64,000 nucleotides of DNA from Veillonella montpellierensis DSM 17217 (GTDB lineage Bacteria > Bacillota > Negativicutes > Veillonellales > Veillonellaceae). The stretch covers positions 27,034 to 91,033 of the forward strand of contig NZ_AUFY01000011.1 of NCBI RefSeq assembly GCF_000426745.1. The letters are read 5' to 3'. Under the pieces are notes generated by a model that saw only the letters and a program-made list of their open reading frames with translations, was not told the DNA's origin and made no database searches. Made by a program: the position numbers and the translations under genes. This document shows, piece after piece, positions 37,556 to 46,149 of this stretch; the stretch's first letter is position 1; each line of letters opens with the position of its first letter.

Positions 37556-38041
37556 GAGTCTCCTCTATAAATTACTATGTAAATGGCGTTTATATGTTTA
37601 TCTATTATAGCATTTTGCTTATGTTTTTTGAAGATAACCTGGATGATAGAAAAATAGAGTTGTAGTTGCTAAACATTTGTAATATAGATTTTACACAGAA
37701 CTTGTTACTTATAATAGCTTACTATTTGATTTTGAGAAATAAAAAATACTGATTATATAGTGGTATAGAGTAATTTTTCTCATATTAGATAATTTAAATG
37801 AGAATAAAAAACAAAAATAGATGAGGAAAAACACCTTGTCATATAATCGACAGTTATAGTAATAAAAATTATAAAAAATATATGATTATATGAATATAAA
37901 ATAATATAGTTGAAAAATACGCATAAACACTATAATTTTCGATATATAAGAATAACCATGTATTGTGCTACTTATACCATAAATAATAAAAAAATATTAT
38001 AGATATCATTATTTTATATTGTACCTATTCGTACTCTATTA
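37556..38041. other. Very AT-rich intergenic region before the feo operon
   Basis: About 490 bp of A/T runs with no open frame of interest. Some TATAAT-like words occur (for example near 37711), but none with a good -35. The feo promoter and Fur-like site begin at 38043. Confidence 0.5.
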
Positions 38042-38042
38042 T

Positions 38043-38082
38043 GATAATTATTGTTGATATTGAAAGCTATTATTGTTATAAT
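38043..38082 (+). promoter_or_regulatory. feoA promoter with overlapping Fur-like box
   Basis: TTGATA (38054-38059), a 17-bp spacer and TATAAT (38077-38082) form a near-ideal promoter. A GATAATTAT-type sequence starting at 38043 matches the Fur consensus at 12 of 19 positions and overlaps the -35, the expected place for repression by Fe-Fur. Confidence 0.6.
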
Positions 38083-38132
38083 ACATTAAGATGTATATTT
38101 AAAATGATTATTGGTATTAGGAGGTGTCACAC

Positions 38133-38366
38133 GTGAGTGTTAAAACGATGGCAGATATGAAACCAGGTGAAGTGGGTATAGTGCTAGCCTTACACGGCTC
38201 AGGTAATATCAAACATCGCTTGATTGACATGGGAATTGTAAAAGGAACTGAGGTTCGCATGGTAAAATATGCGCCTTTAGCAGATCCTATCGAAATTAAA
38301 GTGAAAAATTTTGAATTATCTCTTCGAGTGAGTGAAGCAAAAATGATTGATGTAGAAGTTAAATAG
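38133..38366 (+). CDS. feoA: Ferrous iron transport protein A
   Basis: A 77-residue SH3-like cytoplasmic protein that supports FeoB. Visible family features are MKPGEVGIVLALHGSGNIKHR, LIDMGIVKGTEVRMVKYAPL and the final LSLRVSEAKMIDVEV. The GTG at 38133 is preferred: AGGAGG (38119-38124) lies 8 bases upstream, while an earlier in-frame GTG at 38124 overlaps the Shine-Dalgarno. It is separated from feoB by 10 bp. Confidence 0.93.
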   Translation: MSVKTMADMKPGEVGIVLALHGSGNIKHRLIDMGIVKGTEVRMVKYAPLADPIEIKVKNFELSLRVSEAKMIDVEVK

Positions 38367-38376
38367 GAGACTATGT

Positions 38377-40740
38377 ATGGCAAAGGATAAGCAAATTAAA
38401 ATTGCCTTGGCTGGTAACCCAAACTGTGGTAAAACTACCATTTTTAATAATATTACAGGCGCTAAGCAACATGTGGGGAACTATGCAGGGGTAACTGTTG
38501 AAAAGAAAGAAGGGGAATACAATTATAATGGTCAAGAACTATTATTCGTTGATTTACCTGGAACGTACAGTTTGACAGCTCGTTCATTAGATGAATTGGT
38601 AGCTAGAAATGAAATCATTAATGACAAACCAGATGTTATCGTTAACGTAGTAGATGCATCGAACTTGGAACGTAACTTATATTTGACTACACAACTATTA
38701 GAGTTAGAACGACCTATGGTTATTGTGTTAAATATGATTGACGTAGCTCGTGATATGGGACTTGTTATCGACAAAGATAAATTAGCCTCGTTAACAGGTG
38801 CCATCGTTGTTGAAACAGTAGGCCGTAATAATGTGGGTACGATGGAAGTACTAGAAGCGATTGTACACGCGAAAGATAAAGGCATTTCCACTACCGCTGT
38901 GGTAGATTATGAAGAAATTAATGACACTGTTGACGAACTTACTAAAGAAGTACGTGCAGCTAGTGTGGAATATCCACCACGTTGGGTAGCCGCTAAATTA
39001 TTAGAAGGTGACGCAGATGTTATTGGCAAAATCATGCGTGAAAAGAATACAGAAGCATTACTTGCTAAACGTGAATCTATGCGTCAAGAACTTGCAAAAG
39101 AAGTTGATTTAGAATCAGTATTCCAAGAAAAACGTCATGCCTTCGCCGTTAAACTCTTTAATGCATTTGTTACTAAAACAACTGATGCTATAGAAACTAA
39201 ATCAGATCGCATCGACAAAATTTTGACACATCGTATTTTAGGCTTACCAATCTTCTTATTCTTCATGTGGTTATTATTTAATATAGTTATTAATGTTGGT
39301 GCCTATCCACAAGATTGGCTAAATACTGGTGTAACTGCATTAAGTGATTTTGCAACGAATACAATCCCAGAAGGCAATTTACAATCCCTTGTAGTAGATG
39401 GTATTATCGCTGGTGTAGGGGCGGTTATTTCCTTCTTACCATTAATCATTCTATTATTCTTAGGTATTTCCTTCATGGAAGACAGTGGCTATATGGCACG
39501 TGCTGCTTTCTTGATGGACCGTGCCATGAGAGCTTGCGGTTTACATGGTAAATCCTTCATTCCATTACTATTAGGTTTTGGTTGCTCCATCCCATCCATC
39601 ATGGGATCTCGTATTTTGGATAACTACAAAGACCGTATGGTAACAATCTTGGTTACTCCATTTATGAGTTGTGGTGCCCGCTTGCCAGTATACGTGTTAA
39701 TGGCGAGTGCATTTTTCCCAGCAGAATATAGTGGCACAGTTTTATTCTTAACCTATCTATTTGGGGTAATCATGGCTGTTATCATGGCTAAGATTTTCCG
39801 CAGATTCTTATTTAGTGGTGAAGCAGAACCATTCGTTATGGAATTGCCACCATATCATATGCCTACAGTTAAATCCGTATTGATGCATATGTGGGAACGT
39901 GCATGGGCATATATTAAAAAAGCTGGTACATTTATTTTGGGTGCCACTATCTTGATTTGGTTCTTAAGTTCCTATCCAAAAGATACAGTGTATACACAAG
40001 ACTATGATGCAGCACATGATGCAGTAGAAACTACATTCCAAGCACAAGGTGATGCAATTAAAACATCAGCTGGTTATGCTACTGATGAACAAAAAGAACA
40101 AATTGATGCGTTAGTAGAAGAAATTCAAAATACGAAAGAAAAAGCAGACGCTGATGCAGAAGAAGCTGGAGAAGATGCACCAGATGTAGAAGTAGAAGAT
40201 CCTAATGAAGCACCTGATGTGTTTAATGATTTAAAATCTGCTCATGAAAAAGAATTCCCTGTTGCATGGGCCGTATTCCAAAACGATTTGGCTAAGGATG
40301 CCGCTGATGAAGATCTTGATAATGAACAAGCTTCCGAAGACCAAGCTCACTCCTACTTAGGTCAATTAGGTACAATTATGGATCCAGTGCTTAGACCATT
40401 AGGATTTAATGGTAAAATGGGCGTTTCCTTACTTGCAGGCTTTACAGCAAAAGAAGTTATTATCTCTACATTGGGTACTACCTATGCAGTAGCTGCTGAT
40501 AAAGATGATGATTCCTCTTTGGTAGAACGTTTACAAGCTGATGAATCCTTCACACCACTTGTAGCAGTTGGATTCCTTGCATTCATCGTTATCTACCCAC
40601 CTTGCTTTGCAGCTATGGCGGTAGTAAAACGTGAAACTAATTCTTGGAAATGGTTAGGATTCTCTGTCGGTTATGGTATATTACTCGCTTACGTAGTAGC
40701 CTTACTTATCCACCAAATTGGTATGGCGTTAGGATTTTAA
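38377..40740 (+). CDS. feoB: Ferrous iron transporter FeoB
   Basis: A 787-residue inner-membrane Fe(II) transporter. The N-terminal G domain shows GNPNCGKTT (G1), VDLPGTYSL (G3) and LNMIDVA (G4), followed by a helical GDI-like region and Gate motifs (GFGCSIPSIMGSRIL; MSCGARLPVYVLMAS). Residues about 541-657 form an unusually long, acidic, helix-prone loop between membrane helices, rich in Asp, Glu and Ala. The C-terminal GFTAKEVIISTLGT and YPPCFAAMAVVKRET are typical. AGGAG lies about 9 bases before the ATG. Confidence 0.95.
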   Translation: MAKDKQIKIALAGNPNCGKTTIFNNITGAKQHVGNYAGVTVEKKEGEYNYNGQELLFVDLPGTYSLTARSLDELVARNEIINDKPDVIVNVVDASNLERNLYLTTQLLELERPMVIVLNMIDVARDMGLVIDKDKLASLTGAIVVETVGRNNVGTMEVLEAIVHAKDKGISTTAVVDYEEINDTVDELTKEVRAASVEYPPRWVAAKLLEGDADVIGKIMREKNTEALLAKRESMRQELAKEVDLESVFQEKRHAFAVKLFNAFVTKTTDAIETKSDRIDKILTHRILGLPIFLFFMWLLFNIVINVGAYPQDWLNTGVTALSDFATNTIPEGNLQSLVVDGIIAGVGAVISFLPLIILLFLGISFMEDSGYMARAAFLMDRAMRACGLHGKSFIPLLLGFGCSIPSIMGSRILDNYKDRMVTILVTPFMSCGARLPVYVLMASAFFPAEYSGTVLFLTYLFGVIMAVIMAKIFRRFLFSGEAEPFVMELPPYHMPTVKSVLMHMWERAWAYIKKAGTFILGATILIWFLSSYPKDTVYTQDYDAAHDAVETTFQAQGDAIKTSAGYATDEQKEQIDALVEEIQNTKEKADADAEEAGEDAPDVEVEDPNEAPDVFNDLKSAHEKEFPVAWAVFQNDLAKDAADEDLDNEQASEDQAHSYLGQLGTIMDPVLRPLGFNGKMGVSLLAGFTAKEVIISTLGTTYAVAADKDDDSSLVERLQADESFTPLVAVGFLAFIVIYPPCFAAMAVVKRETNSWKWLGFSVGYGILLAYVVALLIHQIGMALGF

Positions 40741-41055
40741 TTGATAGAATAGTGACATAGTGACTATGAAAGTTTGATGTATATGTAAGAAATTGATGCG
40801 TATCAATTATTCTGATGTAGTAATCAAGTCATCGTATGTGCATACGATGACTTGATTAGAGGAATGTCGGTATCATTGATACGCATTCCTTACATCAGTA
40901 ATTAAGAATAATTATTTCTTAGTTATTCTTTTATAGTGTTGCTACAATACCATGAAAGTAGCAAATGCCCCATATATATTGACGATATTCTTGGTCAACC
41001 TATAGAGTGACTTGTTACTTTTATAGATTTCTTTGATAAAGGTTATTACTTAAAT
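40741..41055. other. Hairpin-rich region downstream of feoB
   Basis: Contains four inverted repeats: ATTGAT-ATCAAT (40792-40807), a perfect 18-bp stem with 2-nt loop (40821-40858), a GGAATG...CATTCC stem with inner GTATCA/TGATAC (40861-40889), and AAGAATAA/TTATTCTT before a T-rich tail (about 40903-40931). The first repeat is also complementary to the third (12 bp) and CTGATGTA (40812-40819) to TACATCAG (40891-40898), so alternative or pseudoknotted folds are possible. Confidence 0.6.
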
Positions 41056-41145
41056 GATAATGAGAAATCTATTAAAAATCCCTTTTATAATGCGTATTCG
41101 TATTGAGAATACAACTATGAGTTTTTTGTATTTGATAATGATAAT
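41056..41145 (+). promoter_or_regulatory. Promoter with two Fur-like sites before the FeoB-associated gene
   Basis: TATAAT at 41096-41101 is a clear -10. A GATAATGA-type site at 41056-41074 overlaps the expected -35 region, and GATAATGATAAT at 41134-41145 repeats the Fur hexamer twice just before the Shine-Dalgarno. The -35 itself is poor. Confidence 0.5.
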
Positions 41146-41160
41146 GGAAAGGGGTATACT

Positions 41161-41343
41161 ATGGATATACAAACAGCAATCATATATGTATTGGTATTAT
41201 GTGCCGTAGCATATTTTGGCTATAAGTTTTATCAGTCCGCCAGCGGTAAAGGTGGTTGTGGCTGTGGCTGCGGTTGTAGTAGCAAGAAGAAAAAAGGATC
41301 TAACTCCTCAAATGGAAGTAGTTCTGATTGTGGATGTAAATAA
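41161..41343 (+). CDS. FeoB-associated Cys-rich membrane protein
   Basis: A 60-residue protein with one N-terminal membrane helix (about residues 5-24) followed by a Cys-Gly run (CGCGCGCSSKKKKG) and a terminal DCGCK. This matches the FeoB-associated Cys-rich membrane protein family, found beside feoB in Firmicutes and thought to help Feo, perhaps through metal binding by the Cys cluster. AAAGGGG lies about 8 bases before the ATG. It has its own promoter with Fur-like sites. Confidence 0.85.
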   Translation: MDIQTAIIYVLVLCAVAYFGYKFYQSASGKGGCGCGCGCSSKKKKGSNSSNGSSSDCGCK

Positions 41344-41430
41344 ACTACTATCTTAGGCAGTTTATTATAAGTGTTAGTTACATAGGTTTCGCATATGTTA
41401 TATGCAGTCATCAAGAAAGGATGTAATATT

Positions 41431-41706
41431 ATGTTCAAATTCAAAAATCAACAAACAAACGAAAATTTAAAATCTGCTAATCTATTTGCTGCTGGTTTAG
41501 CACTAGGTACAGTAGGATTAAAAGTGTTAACAAGCAAAGATGCTAAAAAAGTATACGCTAATGTAGTAGCTGCAGGTATTCGTGTAAAAGACAGCGTGTT
41601 GGCAACTGCTGATAAAGTACAAGCTAGCACTTCTGATATCTTAGCAGAAGCACAAGAAATCAACGAAGCTCGTCATGAAGAAATTTTTGAAAAAGAAGCT
41701 AAATAA
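41431..41706 (+). CDS. Small glycine-zipper protein (DUF6110-like, possible FezA analogue)
   Basis: A 91-residue protein. Residues about 15-35 form a hydrophobic segment with small-residue spacing (FAAGLALGTVGLKVL, containing GxxxG), then SKDAKKVY and a long amphipathic, charged helix ending EIFEKEAK. It resembles the DUF6110 family, whose members neighbour metal P-type ATPases. AAGAAAGGATG precedes ATG 41431; the longer frame from 41395 has no Shine-Dalgarno. It is 17 bp ahead of the ATPase gene and likely co-transcribed with it. No biochemical function can be stated; equivalence to FezA of ferrosome operons is a hypothesis. Confidence 0.65.
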   Translation: MFKFKNQQTNENLKSANLFAAGLALGTVGLKVLTSKDAKKVYANVVAAGIRVKDSVLATADKVQASTSDILAEAQEINEARHEEIFEKEAK

Positions 41707-41723
41707 GAAAGGAAACTAGTGAT

Positions 41724-43856
41724 ATGTTACAGTTTTCTGTAGTTAGCAGACTTAAATATAGAATGCGTATAAGCATTACAGGTCGCCGTTTTACAGAGGC
41801 TGATGCAGCATTTGTAGAAAGTACATTAAAATCAAATGAAGCGATTAAAAAAGTAACTTTTTACACTAGAACATCTGAAATAGCTATTTCTCATAATGGC
41901 GATGAAATAGCTGTACGCAATAGTGTGTTAGCATTGCGTGATCTTGATTTCTCTAATGTGCCAGCGTTGACAGAATACTCACCTCGTTTGGTAAATAAAA
42001 AATATAGAGAACAAATGATAAAAGATACATTGGTGTATATTGGTAAACGTTTGTTCTTGCCAGCACCAGTGGCTGCTATATGGTCATGGGTAAATGCAGC
42101 GAAGTTTATTGGTACTGCTATAAAAACTTTGTGGAAACGCAAATTAACGGTAGAGGTACTTGATGGTGTAGCCATCGGCGTATCTTTACTCCAAAAAGAT
42201 TATTCTACTGCAGGCGCCGTTATGTACTTGTTAGGTATCGGTGAAATATTAGAAGAATGGACACATCGTCGTTCCGTATTAAACCTTGCTGAAAGTATGT
42301 CCTTGCATGTAGATAAAGTATGGGTATTACAAGATGGTATAGAAATCAGCAAACCATTATCAGCTGTTAATGAAGGCGATCATGTAGTATTGCGACAAGG
42401 TGAAGTAATTCCATTAGATGGTGAAGTGGTGGATGGTATTATCCAAGTTAATGAATCGTCTATGACGGGTGAAGCTGAACCGGTTCGTCGTGATGAAGGT
42501 ACGTCTGTCTATGCTGGTACTGTTGTTGAAGAAGGACAAGCAACCATCTGTGTACGTGGTACAGCAAAAGATTCTCGTTATGAAAAAATCGTTAACTTAA
42601 TTGAAGAATCTGAACAAATGAAATCTGGTATGGAACAACAAGCATACCATATGGCAGATAAACTTGTTCCAATTAGCTTTATTGGATCTGCTGTCACTTA
42701 CCTATTAACACGGAATTTAACAAAAGCGCTATCCTTTATTATGGTAGACTTCTCGTGTGCCTTAAAATTAGCAATTCCATTGTCTGTATTATCTGCTATG
42801 GATGAAGCATCTAAATTAGGGGTCACTGTTAAAGGTGGTAAGTTCTTAGAACAGATTGCCGCTGCTGACTTAATCGTCTTTGATAAAACAGGGACATTAA
42901 CAAAAGCGGAACCAGAATTTGAACAAATTATTCCATTTAATGGGCATGATGCTGATGAAATGCTAACATTGGCAGCTTGTTTGGAAGAACATTTCCCTCA
43001 TTCTATGGCAAAAGCTGTCGTTAATGCAGCAAAAGCTCATGAACTACCACATAAAGAAATGCATTCAGAAGTAGAATATATTGTGGCTCATGGTATTGCA
43101 TCTAAAGTGGGTCGCTATCGTTGTCGTATCGGTAGTGCACATTTTATATTCGATGATGAAAAGACTAAAATTCCACAAGAGGAACAGGAAAAATTTGATA
43201 ACTTACCAAATTCTTCCTCCCATTTATATATGGCAATCGGTGGTACATTAGCAGCCGTTATTTGCATCAAAGATCCAGTTCGTGAAGAAGCTCATACTGT
43301 GATTGACCAACTTCATGAATTGGGTATTAAAAAAGTTGTTATGATGACTGGTGATAGTGAACGGAATGCGAAACGTGTTGCTGATGAACTTGGTATCGAT
43401 GAAGTTCATGCAGGTGTATTACCTGAAGATAAAGCAACGTATGTAAAACAAGCTAAAGATGAAGGATACACAGTAATGATGGTAGGAGATGGCATTAACG
43501 ATTCTCCAGCTTTATCGGAAGCGCATGTTGGTATCGCTATGAATGAAGGCGCACCAATTGCTCAAAAAATTGCTAACGTTACGATTTCTTCAGATAACTT
43601 ACAATCCTTAGTTGATTTACGCCGCATTGCGATGAAGTTAATGACGCGTATTAAGAAAAACTATAATGGTATTGTAGCCGTTAATGGCGGTTTAGTTGGC
43701 GCTGGTGTATTAGGTGTATTGACTCCTGCTAATGCAGCGTGGTTCCACAATCTATATACCTTAGGTGTTAGCTTGAAGAGTATGACTCCATTATTAGAAC
43801 AACCAAAAGAACATCAATCAGAAGATGTGATTGAAGCCGAAGTTGTATCGGCGTAA
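41724..43856 (+). CDS. P1B-type heavy-metal ATPase with SCALK motif
   Basis: A 710-residue metal-transporting P-type ATPase. Residues 1-75 form an HMA-like fold without the CxxC metal site. The actuator has SSMTGEAEPV; the phosphorylation site DKTGTLT is near Asp387; GDGIND and an HP-type motif (HFPHSMA) are present. In the membrane metal-site helix the usual CPC is replaced by SCALKLAIP (about residues 343-351), which places it outside the Cu and Zn groups and near the P1B-6 type. Fe transport is inferred from context: feo genes and Fur-like sites upstream. GAAAGGA precedes the ATG; a terminator follows. Confidence 0.88.
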   Translation: MLQFSVVSRLKYRMRISITGRRFTEADAAFVESTLKSNEAIKKVTFYTRTSEIAISHNGDEIAVRNSVLALRDLDFSNVPALTEYSPRLVNKKYREQMIKDTLVYIGKRLFLPAPVAAIWSWVNAAKFIGTAIKTLWKRKLTVEVLDGVAIGVSLLQKDYSTAGAVMYLLGIGEILEEWTHRRSVLNLAESMSLHVDKVWVLQDGIEISKPLSAVNEGDHVVLRQGEVIPLDGEVVDGIIQVNESSMTGEAEPVRRDEGTSVYAGTVVEEGQATICVRGTAKDSRYEKIVNLIEESEQMKSGMEQQAYHMADKLVPISFIGSAVTYLLTRNLTKALSFIMVDFSCALKLAIPLSVLSAMDEASKLGVTVKGGKFLEQIAAADLIVFDKTGTLTKAEPEFEQIIPFNGHDADEMLTLAACLEEHFPHSMAKAVVNAAKAHELPHKEMHSEVEYIVAHGIASKVGRYRCRIGSAHFIFDDEKTKIPQEEQEKFDNLPNSSSHLYMAIGGTLAAVICIKDPVREEAHTVIDQLHELGIKKVVMMTGDSERNAKRVADELGIDEVHAGVLPEDKATYVKQAKDEGYTVMMVGDGINDSPALSEAHVGIAMNEGAPIAQKIANVTISSDNLQSLVDLRRIAMKLMTRIKKNYNGIVAVNGGLVGAGVLGVLTPANAAWFHNLYTLGVSLKSMTPLLEQPKEHQSEDVIEAEVVSA

Positions 43857-43870
43857 GCACTTAATTTTAG

Positions 43871-43914
43871 AATCTCCTTATCCTGCAGATAGTGTAGGAT
43901 AAGGAGATTTTTTC
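43871..43914 (+). terminator. Intrinsic terminator of the iron/ATPase block
   Basis: A 14-bp stem AATCTCCTTATCCT (43871-43884) with 43896-43909, an 11-nt loop, then a T-run. Confidence 0.9.
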
Positions 43915-44096
43915 GATTTACATAGTTTCTAATCGGTATATAGTTTCGGATTGATTTGTTTAATTATTCACTGTATAGTACAATGATGATAACAAGAATA
44001 ACTACTAAGTATGCTTCATAAGCAAGATATCTGAAGATGTCTAGTATGATCATAGGTGGTAGTAGGTAATCGATATAAGTATAGTAGGTGATTAAG

Positions 44097-44963
44097 ATGA
44101 ATAAAATTATGTGGCAATTTATCGGTATGTGTATATTATTTACGGTCATACCCACAGTGATTATTGGAAAGGGACATTTGACAATCTACGGAGTAGAAAT
44201 GTTTACGCTGTTGTCGTTGATAATACCGTTAATGATGAAAAAAGTAGAACGATTACGTTTTGCCACAGGGTTTCATATGCGATTATACTATCATGCATAC
44301 GCGTGGTTATTGTGGACAGTTTTTTTCTTTTTAGGCTCTGGCACAATGCATCTAGTGATTCCCGTAAAAAATATTGCCTTAATTGGAGCTTTGTGGGTAG
44401 TAGTCCTTTCCTGTGTCATGACCATTATTATTTTAAGTGGCGTTGTACTGACTCGATTCTTTGAACGGCAAAAACGCCATGAATGGTTTCACACCACCGT
44501 TGACATCGCGGCAGTTACGTTGCCACTACCAATTTTACTTATGGGCGGTGTACTATATATTAATAATCCCCTGTTAGTACAAACCTATATGTCATTTATG
44601 TACGATTACATTAAACTTTGTTTACTACTCTTATTGGTAATCACCATGGCTGCCATGGCAATCTATCTATATCCGCGCGGGGAAACACCTAAAAAAATAC
44701 GATTTGTTCGCATTTTTGTAACTGCGCTAGTATGGTTGGCGATTGTTGGACATGTAATGTTTGGATGGATGCCACAATTTGTATTACAAGCAGTTAAGAT
44801 CGTATTTCCCGTATACCAAGGAAGCCTATTAGTCTATGTGACACCAGCAATTATATTGCTTATCATTTTGGCGGTTGCTGTAGGAGCAGGCCTCTACAGT
44901 GAATACTATTTGTTGAAATACCGTCATAAACGGCGTATGAATATGACGTCTATTGACAGATAG
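44097..44963 (+). CDS. Multi-pass membrane protein of unknown function
   Basis: A 288-residue protein with about eight hydrophobic helices separated by short basic loops (for example KKVERLR, ERQKRHEW, PRGETPKKIRFVR) and a positively charged C-terminal tail (KYRHKRRMN). I do not recognise the family. The ATG at 44097 has a modest upstream purine stretch; the in-frame GTG at 44088 is an alternative. It lies between a terminator and an ECF S-component gene 126 bp downstream, with which it may be co-expressed. Confidence 0.65.
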   Translation: MNKIMWQFIGMCILFTVIPTVIIGKGHLTIYGVEMFTLLSLIIPLMMKKVERLRFATGFHMRLYYHAYAWLLWTVFFFLGSGTMHLVIPVKNIALIGALWVVVLSCVMTIIILSGVVLTRFFERQKRHEWFHTTVDIAAVTLPLPILLMGGVLYINNPLLVQTYMSFMYDYIKLCLLLLLVITMAAMAIYLYPRGETPKKIRFVRIFVTALVWLAIVGHVMFGWMPQFVLQAVKIVFPVYQGSLLVYVTPAIILLIILAVAVGAGLYSEYYLLKYRHKRRMNMTSIDR

Positions 44964-45089
44964 TAGATAAACATATATGATACAAAAAGATTATGCGTCT
45001 GTATTCGGCAAGGAAACAGAACGAAATAGATAGATTGATTAGAATGATTCGACTCATATTCATAGTAAATGAGAGCGGAGGATGTACAC

Positions 45090-45854
45090 ATGAATGAAGA
45101 ACAATCAGTAACAAAAAGTCGTAACACCATGGATATTGCGGTAGAGGATGCACAGAAACTGGTAATGGATGATAGCACCACCTCGCATATAACAGATGAT
45201 ATGGATATGCCACACCATGATGAGGAAAATAGACCAATAGAAGATATGGATGCACACCAATCGATGGGATCCAAAACGGTAGGGCGATTAACCGTGCGTG
45301 AAATGACAATTATCGCATTATTATCAGCCATTACCATCGTACTAGGGTTGACTGGATACGGTATCATCAATATTCCCCCATTGAGTGTTACTACATTGCA
45401 CATTCCTACATTGATTGCCGCCTTAGTAGAAGGCCCTAAAGTGGGAATGCTTGTGGGCTTTGTGTTTGGTTGCTACAGCCTATATGCCAACTTTACGGCA
45501 CCGAATATTTTATCCCCCATTTTTTTAAATCCCTTAGTATCCGTTGTGCCTCGTGTGATATTCCCTTTACTCGCATTTTTGATTTTTAAAAGTATCTTTT
45601 TTAAAGATATAAAATTTCGTTTATTAATAGCCGCCTTTCTTGGCACCTGCATACATACAGCTCTTGTTATGGGAACAATTTTCTTCCTCTTTGGACAGAC
45701 CTTTGCCCAACTAACGCATGCTACCATGGAAAATGTAGGCATGGTGATTTTAGGACTTAGTGTGAGCCACGGCTTGCCAGAAGCCATAGCCGCTGCTGTT
45801 ATCGTAACACCTATCGCCATTGCCTTGCGTAAAAGCTTAGGCAAGGACAAATAA
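45090..45854 (+). CDS. ECF transporter S component with acidic N-terminal extension
   Basis: A 254-residue integral membrane protein. From about residue 65 it reads like an energy-coupling-factor substrate-binding (S) subunit: TVREMTIIALLSAITIVLG, then IPTLIAALVEGPKVGMLVGFVFG and six predicted helices. The first 60 residues are hydrophilic and rich in Asp, Glu, Met and His (DDMDMPHHDEEN), which is not usual for S components. The substrate is unknown; no vitamin gene is next to it and no EcfAT genes are in the window. GGAGG lies 8 bases before ATG 45090, which excludes the longer frame from 45069. Confidence 0.75.
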   Translation: MNEEQSVTKSRNTMDIAVEDAQKLVMDDSTTSHITDDMDMPHHDEENRPIEDMDAHQSMGSKTVGRLTVREMTIIALLSAITIVLGLTGYGIINIPPLSVTTLHIPTLIAALVEGPKVGMLVGFVFGCYSLYANFTAPNILSPIFLNPLVSVVPRVIFPLLAFLIFKSIFFKDIKFRLLIAAFLGTCIHTALVMGTIFFLFGQTFAQLTHATMENVGMVILGLSVSHGLPEAIAAAVIVTPIAIALRKSLGKDK

Positions 45855-45869
45855 TCTGCTAGTATCTAT

Positions 45870-45898
45870 TTGTCAAATATATCTACCTATGATACAAT
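45870..45898 (+). promoter_or_regulatory. SCIFF gene promoter
   Basis: TTGTCA (45870-45875), 17 bp, TACAAT (45893-45898): a good sigma-70-type promoter 36 bp before the SCIFF start. Confidence 0.6.
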
Positions 45899-45934
45899 CA
45901 AATTACTATCATATTGTATGAAGGAGGAATTAGT

Positions 45935-46075
45935 ATGAAACATATTCGTACAGTAAAAAGTGAATCGTTACAAAGCACTGCAAAACATGGCGGTTGTGGA
46001 GAATGTCAAACTTCCTGCCAATCTGCTTGCAAAACAAGTTGCACAGTAGGTAATCAAGTTTGCAAACAAAAATAA
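45935..46075 (+). CDS. scfA: SCIFF ranthipeptide precursor (six cysteines in forty-five)
   Basis: A 46-residue peptide gene. It reads MKHIRTVKSESLQ, then a C-terminal core with Cys at positions 21, 24, 28, 32, 36 and 43 (GGCGECQTSCQSACK...SCTVGNQVC), the SCIFF pattern. In this family a radical SAM/SPASM maturase installs Cys thioether links to non-alpha carbons. The maturase is at 46895, separated by 819 bp and a terminator. AAGGAGG lies 6-7 bases before the ATG. The mature peptide's function is not established. Confidence 0.93.
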   Translation: MKHIRTVKSESLQSTAKHGGCGECQTSCQSACKTSCTVGNQVCKQK

Positions 46076-46110
46076 GAATGTTCCTGATAGGTGCATCGTA
46101 CTGATTAGTA

Positions 46111-46149
46111 AAATAGCGTCAATTACACTTGTAATTGACGCTATTTTTA
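46111..46149 (+). terminator. Terminator of the SCIFF peptide gene
   Basis: A 14-bp stem ATAGCGTCAATTAC (46113-46126) with 46131-46144, a 4-nt loop, then TTTT. It makes the peptide a monocistronic unit. Confidence 0.88.

Noticed and set aside
44111..44464. 117-codon + frame within the membrane protein gene
   Set aside because: It is an out-of-frame shadow; the other frame has continuous membrane helices and a better start.
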